Below, piece by piece: positions 1 to 7,225 of a stretch of 16,400 nt of DNA. The position numbers were made by a program, and so were the translations under genes. Numbering within the stretch: the first letter of the stretch is position 1; the number at the start of each line of letters is the position of its first letter. The notes under the pieces were generated by a model. It had not been told where the DNA came from, ran no database searches, and worked only from the letters and a program-made list of their open reading frames with translations. Location of the stretch: positions 1 through 16,400 of the forward strand of contig JAGNMT010000025.1 of the NCBI GenBank assembly GCA_017991025.1, read 5' to 3'. Source of the stretch: Verrucomicrobiales bacterium. Lineage in GTDB: Bacteria; Verrucomicrobiota; Verrucomicrobiia; Verrucomicrobiales; DEV007.

Positions 1-2
1 TG

Positions 3-557
3 AGCGGGGACCAGTTCGCCGACAGCGGCAAACTGGCCGTGCTCGGAGCCTGGGCGGTGCGTCATCTCGTTGAAGAAATCGGACTGCTCATGTGGGACAT
101 CAAGTGGGAGTTTGCCAAAGACGGCGACGATCTTGTTTTTGTCGATACGATCGATACCGACTCGATCCGGGTGACGATGTTCATCGACGTTGAGGGGGGG
201 CGTATCGCGACTCACTACAATAAACAGGCGATGCGGGACTACTTTGCCCTGCTCCATGACGACTGGATCGCGGGGATCAAGGAGGCCAAAGCCCTCGGGC
301 AGAAGGCAGGGGTCGCTTTCACCGAGATTCTCAAGGCGGGGCAGGCAACGGGCCAGTATGCCCTCACCCCGCAGGTTGATCCGGATTTTCTGGCGCTCCA
401 GGTGCGGAAAATGGGAGCGATCCGCGATTACATCACCGGAAAGGATGCGGCGGACACGGTTCGCGGGATCCTTGCGGCGGCAGGACGGGAGGAGATTGCC
501 TTTTACGAGTCGAGGGGAGTCCTCGGGGGATTACGGAAAATAAACGGGATCTCTTGA
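3..557 (+). CDS. purC: SAICAR synthase (PurC-like), 3' end only
   Basis: The reading frame is open from base 3, so the gene begins before the window; the first GTG at 39 is internal. About 184 C-terminal residues are visible. The stretch DIKWEFA resembles the PurC D-[TF]-K-[FL]-E-F-G strand. It is followed by an acidic loop, then VDTIDTDSIRV, which resembles the LADE..TPDSSR substrate-binding segment, and then KQAMRDYF, which resembles KQ.VRDWL. PurC ligates aspartate to CAIR with ATP to give SAICAR in the cytoplasm. Position as the first visible gene of a purine operon supports the call. The sequence is divergent: Trp replaces the usual Phe/Leu, Ala replaces the Gly of EFG, and the tail after the KQ motif is long. 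The ATP-binding N-terminal part cannot be checked. A 77-bp gap separates it from the PurS-like gene. Confidence 0.72.
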   Translation, partial: SGDQFADSGKLAVLGAWAVRHLVEEIGLLMWDIKWEFAKDGDDLVFVDTIDTDSIRVTMFIDVEGGRIATHYNKQAMRDYFALLHDDWIAGIKEAKALGQKAGVAFTEILKAGQATGQYALTPQVDPDFLALQVRKMGAIRDYITGKDAADTVRGILAAAGREEIAFYESRGVLGGLRKINGIS

Positions 558-634
558 TGATGAGCGGTTGACTCGACACGAATCCGGCCTAGGAAAAGGA
601 GCAACTCAACACGCAACAACCCCTGATTTCTTCA

Positions 635-1087
635 ATGCGGGAGACTTACGAAATCAGTGACCGGTTCATAGAAGCCGGTGACGCCAATGAACTACTATAC
701 GAACCCCTCAGCAGCGGTCTGACCTTTCGTCGGACCCGCCGTTACGAGCTGGAGTTTGAAGGGGAGGGCTCTGCTCTCGAGGCTTTCGTGCGTAAGACGC
801 TCTTCGATGAGATCAGTCACGGCATGCATCAGGGCGAAGCCCCCGCGCTGACTGGATTCACCTTTTTCCTGGAGTATGGCATGAAGCCCGGGGCTCTTGA
901 CCTCGAAAAGGAAGCCATCCTTCGTTATTACGCGGGCATCAAAGAGCCCGGATTCACCCTCAAGGACCTCAAGATTCGCCAGCGAATTTACCTCTTCGGC
1001 GGCAAGGCGGATGAGTCGGGACGTTTTGTCCGCGACATCTGCAACGCGGCGGTTCACCACTGGAATGTCACCCAAGCCAATGCCTGA
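635..1087 (+). CDS. purS: PurS-like FGAM synthase subunit, double-length
   Basis: This 150-residue protein precedes purL and overlaps it by 8 bp. The C-terminal half (about residues 75-148) follows the PurS pattern: a strand, then KPGALDLEKEAI (compare LKESVLDPQGSAV of Bacillus PurS), then DLKIRQRIYLF (compare DVRIGKYMEL), then a helix with RDICNAAVHH (compare KEMCEKLL). PurS bridges PurL and PurQ in FGAM synthase, which converts FGAR, glutamine and ATP to FGAM. Normal PurS has about 80 residues. Residues 36-65 here, RRYELEFEG followed by an amphipathic helix, resemble the second half of another PurS unit, so the chain may hold two PurS-like folds. ATG at 635 is the first ATG after an in-frame stop at 590-592; CTG at 623 is less likely. 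The purine-rich AAAAGGAG at 594-601 is too far upstream to serve this start. Confidence 0.8.
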   Translation: MRETYEISDRFIEAGDANELLYEPLSSGLTFRRTRRYELEFEGEGSALEAFVRKTLFDEISHGMHQGEAPALTGFTFFLEYGMKPGALDLEKEAILRYYAGIKEPGFTLKDLKIRQRIYLFGGKADESGRFVRDICNAAVHHWNVTQANA

Positions 1088-3518
1088 CTCCCCGACTCTC
1101 TCTATTCTCGATAAGATCGCCGAAGCACCGGCGGATCATTACCGTGTCCTCAAGATCTCGGATCTGGATGCGGACACGCTGCTCGAATTGAGCAAGTTCA
1201 TGAAGCTCTCGCTTTCCCGTGAGGACATGCTCGCGATACAGGAGATCTACCGGGAATGGAAGCGCGAACCCACCGACGTCGAACTCGAAGTCATCGCTCA
1301 GACCTGGAGCGAGCATTGCAAGCACCGTATTTTCGGTGCGACGATCGAGTATCATCATGGTGGTGAAACGGAGACAATACGATCCCTTTTCAAGACATAC
1401 ATTTACGACGTATCCCACCGCATTTTTAACAAAAAACCGGGCTTTGTTCTTTCCGCGTTTCATGACAACGCCGGCTTCATCAAGCTCGATGAAGATCTCG
1501 CGATCTGCCTGAAGGCTGAGACGCACAACCACCCGAGTGCGATCGAACCCTATGCCGGAGCCAATACGGGTCTCGGCGGGGTTATCCGCGATATTCTCGG
1601 GGCGGGTAAGGGGGCGAAGCCGATCGGGTCGCTCGATGTTTTCTGTTTTGGTGCGCCGGACACCTCAATGAGCCACATCAAAGCGCAGGATGTCATCCAT
1701 CCTCTAGGCGTGATGCGTGGCGTCGTCCGGGGCGTGCGTGACTACGGCAACCGCATGGGTATTCCGACGGTCAGCGGGGCGATTCAGTTCGACGATTCAT
1801 ACATATACAATCCGCTCGTGTATTGTGGCACCGCCGGGGTCATTTCGATCAAGGACATTGATAAGAAAGTGGAGTCCGGGATGAGGGTCATCGCGGTTGG
1901 TGGGCGGACGGGGCGCGACGGTTTGCACGGGGCGACCTTTTCCTCGGCGGCGCTGGATACCGACAGTCATGAATCCGATCAGCAGGCCGTGCAGATCGGG
2001 AATCCGATTGAGGAGAAAAAGGCCGCTGACTTTGTCCTCGCGGCGCGTGACAAAGGGCTCATCGCTTTCATTACGGATTGTGGGGCCGGTGGATTTTCCA
2101 GCGCGGCGGGAGAGATGCTCGAGGAATGCGGCGGGGTCATCGATCTCGATCAGGTGAAGTTAAAGGAGCCCGGACTCGTGAGCTGGGAGGTTTTTATCAG
2201 CGAAAGTCAGGAGCGTATGGTCCTCGCGGTGAATGAGTCCGCCCTGCCCGAGCTCCGCAAGCTGGCCGACCTTTACGAAACCGAACTGACCGAACTCGGC
2301 ACGGCCGACGGCTCGGGGATTCTCAAAGTGACCCACCACGGCAAAACGGTGTGTCAGCTCGATTGCTCGAAGCTGCACGACGCGCCGGTGCGCCAGCTCA
2401 CGGCCCGCTGGGAGAAAAAGACCAGCCCGGTTGATGCGCCAATTCTGAAAAACCCGGGCGACTCGCTCAAGGATCTTTTCACGGATTTTGCGATTGTTTC
2501 CCGCGAGCCCATTATCCGCGAGTACGATCACGAAGTGCAGGGCAACACCGTCCTCAAGCCCCTCGCCGGGGCTTCGGGTGATGCGCCTCAGGATGCCTCG
2601 GTGCTTCGCATCAGCGGGAGCAAACGGCTCATGTCCATGAGTGTCGCGATCCTTCCCGAATGGGGGAAAACCGATCCCTACGCGATGGGCACGGCCTGTG
2701 TCGATGAATGTGTGCGTCAGCTTGTCGCTTCGGGGGCCGATCCGGAGCGCATTGCGATCCTTGATAATTTCTGCATGGGCAATCCCAATGCGGAAGAGGA
2801 ACTCGGGGCCCTCGTTGAGACGGTCAAAGGCATTGCTGTTGCAGCCGAGGCCTATGGAGCCCCGTTCGTCTCGGGGAAAGACTCTTTTTACAACTACTTC
2901 GAGACCGAGGATGGTCCCGTCTCCATTCCGGTGACGATTCTGATCAGTGGCATGGGCATCATAGAAGACGCGTCGCATGTCACCGGTGCCTCGCTGCGAC
3001 GCAGTGACAGTCTCCTTGCGATCATTGGCCACACGCAGTCGGCGCTCGGTGGTTCCGTCTTTGCCCGTCGTCAGGCTCTCGCCAATGCCGAGGTCCCTGT
3101 TACCTCCCTCGACGAGGCCTTCAAGTGTTATCGTCAGTACTACGAGGCAGTGAAAAAGGGACTCATCCTCTCCGCGCACGACGTTAGCGAGGGGGGGCTC
3201 GCGGTCTGCCTTGCCGAGGCGGCCTTTTCAGGGAAGGCCGGACTCGAGATCGACCTTTGCTCACTCCCGATGGACGGCGACGCTTCGAAAGCGGCGATGC
3301 TTTTTGGCGAATCGCCCTCGCGCGTCGTCATCGAAGTCGCTCCTGAAAATCTCGAAGAAGTGGCAAAACTGTTTGAAGGACTCCCCTTCGCCGCCCTCGG
3401 GCGGGCCACCTCGAGCCACGCCAATCTGGTTGTGGAATGGGGCAAAGAAACCCTGATCAACGAGTCTCTCAAGGAGCTCAAATCGCTATGGAAGAACGGC
3501 CTTGCGCAATACTACTGA
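1080..3518 (+). CDS. purL: FGAM synthase, PurL subunit
   Basis: Phosphoribosylformylglycinamidine synthase ATPase subunit, which uses ammonia delivered by PurQ to amidate FGAR. From ATG 1080 it has 812 residues, somewhat longer than the roughly 740 of Bacillus-type small PurL and far shorter than the roughly 1300 of the E. coli fused form. Visible motifs are TWSEHCKH (residues 75-82), with the catalytic-type His, and KAETHNHPSAIEPYAGANTG (145-164), the ATP/Mg-binding signature of the PurM/PurL superfamily. GAGGFSSAAGE follows in the first half, and SGKDSFYNYF and SAHDVSEGGLAV in the second, as expected for two tandem AIRS-like halves. The frame stays open further upstream, but that sequence overlaps purS and does not look like PurL. 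ATG 1080 gives an 8-bp overlap with purS; ATG 1065 (five residues longer) is possible. No glutaminase domain is present, in agreement with the separate purQ downstream. Confidence 0.95.
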   Translation: MPDSPTLSILDKIAEAPADHYRVLKISDLDADTLLELSKFMKLSLSREDMLAIQEIYREWKREPTDVELEVIAQTWSEHCKHRIFGATIEYHHGGETETIRSLFKTYIYDVSHRIFNKKPGFVLSAFHDNAGFIKLDEDLAICLKAETHNHPSAIEPYAGANTGLGGVIRDILGAGKGAKPIGSLDVFCFGAPDTSMSHIKAQDVIHPLGVMRGVVRGVRDYGNRMGIPTVSGAIQFDDSYIYNPLVYCGTAGVISIKDIDKKVESGMRVIAVGGRTGRDGLHGATFSSAALDTDSHESDQQAVQIGNPIEEKKAADFVLAARDKGLIAFITDCGAGGFSSAAGEMLEECGGVIDLDQVKLKEPGLVSWEVFISESQERMVLAVNESALPELRKLADLYETELTELGTADGSGILKVTHHGKTVCQLDCSKLHDAPVRQLTARWEKKTSPVDAPILKNPGDSLKDLFTDFAIVSREPIIREYDHEVQGNTVLKPLAGASGDAPQDASVLRISGSKRLMSMSVAILPEWGKTDPYAMGTACVDECVRQLVASGADPERIAILDNFCMGNPNAEEELGALVETVKGIAVAAEAYGAPFVSGKDSFYNYFETEDGPVSIPVTILISGMGIIEDASHVTGASLRRSDSLLAIIGHTQSALGGSVFARRQALANAEVPVTSLDEAFKCYRQYYEAVKKGLILSAHDVSEGGLAVCLAEAAFSGKAGLEIDLCSLPMDGDASKAAMLFGESPSRVVIEVAPENLEEVAKLFEGLPFAALGRATSSHANLVVEWGKETLINESLKELKSLWKNGLAQYY

Positions 3519-4225
3519 AATTTCCCGGCACCAACTGTGACGCGGAAACGGCCCGCGCGCTGGAGGAGGTGGGCTTTGTCACAGAGACGCTCCCTGTCTC
3601 CGCGCTTAAGCCCGAGAAACTCGTCGGGGTCAGCCTGGTGGTTTTGTCAGGCGGCTTCAGTTACGGGGACTATGTCATGGCCGGCCGCCTCGCCAGTCTT
3701 GTCACCGGGCAGAAGATTGGCACGACGCTGCGCGACTTCCGCGACAACGGCGGTTACATCCTCGGGATTTGCAACGGGTTTCAGATTCTGACCCAGCTCG
3801 ATCTGCTTCCCTCCGGGAGTCTTGTTGAGAATACGAGCGGGCGTTTCCAGTGTCAGTGGGTGACTTTGAAGAATCTTGCCCCGAAGAGCCCGTTTCTGTC
3901 CCATCTTCCCGAAGAGTTTGAGTTTCCCATCGCCCACGCCGAGGGACGACTCGTTACCAAAGAGGCGTCCGAAGCGACCGCTTATCTGACGAGCGGAGCA
4001 GCCGCTCTCGCCTACCGCGACGACGTGAACGGCAGCTTCGAGCGCATCGCCGGGTTGCAGGATGAAAGCGGCCGCGTTTTTGGTCTGATGCCTCACCCCG
4101 AGCGATTTCTTCACCGGCAGAATCATTACGACCCTGACTGGAAAAGCACCGGTGAAGACGAGACCCGGGGCAGCGGTTATTATTTCTTCCGCTCCCTCTA
4201 TGAATCCATTACCAAGTCGAACTGA
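3488..4225 (+). CDS. purQ: FGAM synthase, PurQ glutaminase subunit
   Basis: Class I glutamine amidotransferase that releases ammonia from glutamine for PurL. It has 245 residues, compared with about 227 in Bacillus. The protein opens with AILLKFPGTNCD, the usual PurQ N-terminus. The nucleophile is Cys95 in GICNGFQIL, and the His/Glu pair is H203 and E205 in MPHPER. SGGFSYGDY (residues 54-62) is another PurQ hallmark. ATG 3488 was chosen because the family N-terminus begins there and AAGGAG lies at 3471-3476, 11 bases upstream. A longer frame from 3437 would add unrelated residues. The gene overlaps the 3' end of purL by 31 bp, so its ribosome-binding site is inside purL, which points to coupled and probably stoichiometric synthesis of the two partners. 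Confidence 0.95.
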   Translation: MEERPCAILLKFPGTNCDAETARALEEVGFVTETLPVSALKPEKLVGVSLVVLSGGFSYGDYVMAGRLASLVTGQKIGTTLRDFRDNGGYILGICNGFQILTQLDLLPSGSLVENTSGRFQCQWVTLKNLAPKSPFLSHLPEEFEFPIAHAEGRLVTKEASEATAYLTSGAAALAYRDDVNGSFERIAGLQDESGRVFGLMPHPERFLHRQNHYDPDWKSTGEDETRGSGYYFFRSLYESITKSN

Positions 4226-5218
4226 ATGAGCAGTGAATTTACCTACAAAGCCGCAGGCGTGGACATCAAAGAGGCGGCCTCGCTCGTTGGAGACATCGGG
4301 GTGCTTCGTCGTCGCACCGAGGGAAAACGCTCTCTCATGGGTGCCTTCGGGCTTTTCGCGGCGAGCTACGACCTCAGCGAATACAAAGAGCCCGTTATCA
4401 TGACCGGCTGTGACGGTGTCGGCACGAAGCTTGAACTTTTGTTAGAGCACGATCAGCTCGAGATTGCAGGCAAGGATCTTGTCGCGATGAATGTGAACGA
4501 CATTCTCACGACCGGCGGCGATCCGCTGATGTTCCTCGACTACGTCGGCATTGGTCGCATTGACAAGGAGAAGATCAAGCGTCTCATCTCCGGCATGGCC
4601 GAGCACCTCGCGAGTTGTGATTGCATCCTCGCCGGTGGTGAGACCGCCGAGATGCCGGGAATCGTGCCGGACGGCATCATCGAATTGAGTGGATTCTGTG
4701 TCGGCGCGGCGGAGAAGTCCGAACTGATCGACCCGACTCGCATTGAAGTGGGCGACAAGCTGATCGGATATCCCTCGGATGGTCTTCACGCCAACGGATG
4801 GAGCCTCATTCGCAAAATTCTCAAAGCCAACCCCGGTCTCATTAACGATGATGAGTGGGTCGAGTTTCTCGCTCCGACCCGCCTTTATCACGATGTCGTC
4901 GCCGGATTGCGCGAGCACAAAATCGACATCAAAGCGATGGCACACATCACCGGTGGTGGTCTCCCGGAGAACCTCGAGCGTCTTCTCGCTGAAAAGGGAG
5001 CCGCGATCACGATCCCGCGCTGGAAGCTCGGAGCGATCCCCAAGGTTCTTGCGTTTGTCGAAGACGCTGAGGCGGTCAATACCTTTAACATGGGATTCGG
5101 ATGGGTTGCCATCGTTCCTGCTGCTCAGGCGGAAATGGCTGCCTCATTTCATCCGGGAGCCCTCGTCATCGGCGAGATCGATGCGTCCGGTTCCGTTCGT
5201 GTTGAGATCGCCAATTAG
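4226..5218 (+). CDS. purM: AIR synthetase (phosphoribosylformylglycinamidine cyclo-ligase)
   Basis: PurM closes the imidazole ring of FGAM with ATP to give AIR. It has 330 residues, slightly below the usual 340-350. Family motifs are intact: GCDGVGTKLELL (61-72), the DLVAMNVNDILTTGGDP segment (84-100), LAGGETAEMPG (135-145), GYPSDGLHANGWSLIR (181-196; many relatives have GLPSSGLHSNGYSL here) and MAHITGGGLPENL (238-250). The start codon follows the purQ stop with no intervening base (TGA then ATG at 4226), so translation probably continues by re-initiation. No separate promoter or Shine-Dalgarno sequence is apparent. The product works directly after PurSLQ in the pathway, which fits the gene order. 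Confidence 0.96.
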   Translation: MSSEFTYKAAGVDIKEAASLVGDIGVLRRRTEGKRSLMGAFGLFAASYDLSEYKEPVIMTGCDGVGTKLELLLEHDQLEIAGKDLVAMNVNDILTTGGDPLMFLDYVGIGRIDKEKIKRLISGMAEHLASCDCILAGGETAEMPGIVPDGIIELSGFCVGAAEKSELIDPTRIEVGDKLIGYPSDGLHANGWSLIRKILKANPGLINDDEWVEFLAPTRLYHDVVAGLREHKIDIKAMAHITGGGLPENLERLLAEKGAAITIPRWKLGAIPKVLAFVEDAEAVNTFNMGFGWVAIVPAAQAEMAASFHPGALVIGEIDASGSVRVEIAN

Positions 5219-5224
5219 CATTTA

Positions 5225-7150
5225 ATGAGTGATTCCCTCCATCACGAGTGCGGCATAGCCTTCGTGAGGCTCAAGAAAGATATCGCGTATTATCATGATC
5301 GCTATGGAACCTGCCTGTGGGGATTTCAGCGGCTTTACCTTCTCATGGAGAAGCAGCACAACCGCGGCCAGGACGGGGTTGGGGTAGGTTGCTGCAAGCT
5401 GAACATGCCGCTCGGGCAGCCATACCTTTTCCGCGAACGCAGCGCCGAACGTGACTCGTTGATCCGGGTCATGGAGGACCAGTTGCGGAACATGAAGAAG
5501 CTCGAGCGCAAGGGGGTGCTTGAGCCGGATGATCCGGAGTCTTTCAAAAAGAACTTCGATTTCGGTGGGGAAGTGCTTCTCGGGCACCTGCGATACAGTA
5601 CCTCCGGTCATTTCGGCAGCGGAGGCTGCCATCCCTATGTGAGACGAACCAACTACCAGACGAAAACGCTCATGGTGGCGGGGAATTTCAACATGACCAA
5701 TGCGCGCGATCTCAATCATCACCTGATTGATCGCGGGCAGCACCCGGTCTTTGATACCGACACGCAGACGGTCCTCGAAGAGATCGGCTACCATCTGGAC
5801 GAAGCGCATGACGCTATCTACCGGCGTGAAAGGGATGCGGGAACGGATGTCTCAACCATCCCCGCGATCATTTCCGAGGAACTCGATCTGGTCCGCATCC
5901 TCCATAAGTGTTCCAACATCTGGGACGGGGGTTACACCATTGCCGGTGTCGTCGGCAATGGAGACAGCTTTGTCCTCCGCGATCCGAATGGAATCCGGCC
6001 CTGTTTCTATTACGAAGATGAGGATGTCATCGCTTTTGCGAGTGAGCGGGTTCCGCTGATGACGGTGTTTAATGCCGACATTGATGAAGTCAAGGAACTG
6101 CCGCGCGCGCATGTCGCGGTGATGAAGCATTCGGGTGGTTTGGAGATCAGCCCTTATACAGAGCAAAAAGAGCTCACCCCCTGCTCTTTTGAGCGTATCT
6201 ATTTCTCGCGCGGCAATGACCCTGACATTTATCGCGAACGCATGCGACTCGGGGCGAATCTCGTCCCGCAGATTGTTGAACAAATTGAAACGGACTTTGA
6301 TAAGACGGTTTTCAGTTTTATCCCGAACACCGCCGAGATCGCGTATTACGGACTCATGCACGGTCTGCGAATGCTTCGTCGTGATCAGGTCAAGGACCAG
6401 ATTCTCTCCGCAGCCAAAGCCGGTGAACTAAATGAATCCACGATCGACAGACTCATTCTTCAGAGCTGGCCGAGAGGAGAAAAGATTGCGCACAAAGACA
6501 TCAAATTGCGGACCTTCATCGCTCAGGAGAAAGGCCGCGACCAGATGGTTTCGCACATCTATGACGTGACCTACGGGCAGATTGGCCCGGGCGAGACGCT
6601 TGTCGTCATTGACGACTCCATTGTCCGCGGCACGACATTGAAGGACTCGATTATCAAGATCCTTTCCCGCCTCGATCCGAAAAAGATCATCATTGCCTCG
6701 ACCGCTCCGCAGATTCGTTATCCCGACTGTTACGGCATTGACATGTCCGAGTTGGGTAAATTCATCGTTTTCAAGGCCGCCGTGAATCTGCTCGAACGTC
6801 GCGGCAAGCATAATCTTCTCACCGATGTTTACTACAAGTGCCGTGCCGAGTTGAAGAAGCCCGTTAAGGAGATGGGTAATCCGGTTAAGGCCATCTATGA
6901 GCCTTTCACTGAAGAGGAACTTTCCGCCGAAGTGAGCCGTCTCGTTACCCCGGAAGGCATTCCGTGGACGGGCGAGGTCGAAGTCATTTTTCAAACCGTC
7001 GCGGGCCTCAAGGAGGCGATTCCCCGTCACCATGGAGACTGGTATTTCACCGGGGACTACCCTACGCCGGGCGGCTACAAAGTCGTCAATCAGGCCTTCG
7101 TCGGGTACATGGATAAGACCGGTGAGCGGCCTTACGATATTTTGCTTTAG
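5225..7150 (+). CDS. purF: Amidophosphoribosyltransferase, long Fe-S-free form
   Basis: PurF commits PRPP to purine synthesis by transferring glutamine-derived ammonia to give phosphoribosylamine. It has 641 residues, against about 470-505 in E. coli and Bacillus. The sequence begins MSDSLHHE then CGIAFV, so Cys9 is the expected N-terminal nucleophile after removal of an eight-residue propeptide. QHNRGQDG (44-51) and LGHLRYSTSGH match the class II glutaminase domain. The PRPP-binding loop is VVIDDSIVRGTT (460-471). The oxyanion-hole segment reads GNFNMTN with Asn154-Phe155, where E. coli PurF has HNGNLTN. No CxxC pair is present in the C-terminal part, so the Bacillus-type 4Fe-4S cluster is not expected. 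From memory, the N-terminal motif and the C-terminal HGDWYFTGDYPTPGG resemble the long PurF of Bacteroidota. It starts 6 bp after purM, without a visible Shine-Dalgarno, and is the last pur gene here. Confidence 0.93.
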   Translation: MSDSLHHECGIAFVRLKKDIAYYHDRYGTCLWGFQRLYLLMEKQHNRGQDGVGVGCCKLNMPLGQPYLFRERSAERDSLIRVMEDQLRNMKKLERKGVLEPDDPESFKKNFDFGGEVLLGHLRYSTSGHFGSGGCHPYVRRTNYQTKTLMVAGNFNMTNARDLNHHLIDRGQHPVFDTDTQTVLEEIGYHLDEAHDAIYRRERDAGTDVSTIPAIISEELDLVRILHKCSNIWDGGYTIAGVVGNGDSFVLRDPNGIRPCFYYEDEDVIAFASERVPLMTVFNADIDEVKELPRAHVAVMKHSGGLEISPYTEQKELTPCSFERIYFSRGNDPDIYRERMRLGANLVPQIVEQIETDFDKTVFSFIPNTAEIAYYGLMHGLRMLRRDQVKDQILSAAKAGELNESTIDRLILQSWPRGEKIAHKDIKLRTFIAQEKGRDQMVSHIYDVTYGQIGPGETLVVIDDSIVRGTTLKDSIIKILSRLDPKKIIIASTAPQIRYPDCYGIDMSELGKFIVFKAAVNLLERRGKHNLLTDVYYKCRAELKKPVKEMGNPVKAIYEPFTEEELSAEVSRLVTPEGIPWTGEVEVIFQTVAGLKEAIPRHHGDWYFTGDYPTPGGYKVVNQAFVGYMDKTGERPYDILL

Positions 7151-7170
7151 ATCGGCGAGTTCGCGACTCG

Positions 7171-7199
7171 ACAGGGTCGACTCACACCCCATACCCTGT
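7171..7199 (+). terminator. Possible purF terminator hairpin
   Basis: ACAGGGT at 7171-7177 is exactly complementary to ACCCTGT at 7193-7199, with a 15-base loop. A T-rich stretch follows at 7206-7225 (TGCTTTCTGTGTTTTTCTCT). The right arm is also part of a short dyad, ACCCTGTAGGGT, at 7193-7204. This could end the purine operon, but the loop is long and the T-tract is interrupted and begins 6 bases after the stem. It could instead be an operator or chance. Confidence 0.25.
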
Positions 7200-7225
7200 A
7201 GGGTCTGCTTTCTGTGTTTTTCTCT

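Noticed and set aside
568..601. TTGACT and AAAAGGAG between purC and purS as promoter and ribosome-binding site
   Set aside because: No good -10 box follows, and the purine stretch is over 30 bases from the purS start with no start codon at a suitable distance.
2160..3179. 339-codon minus-strand open frame inside purL
   Set aside because: Complete overlap with well-supported purL, no recognisable domain; an antisense shadow of GC-rich coding sequence.
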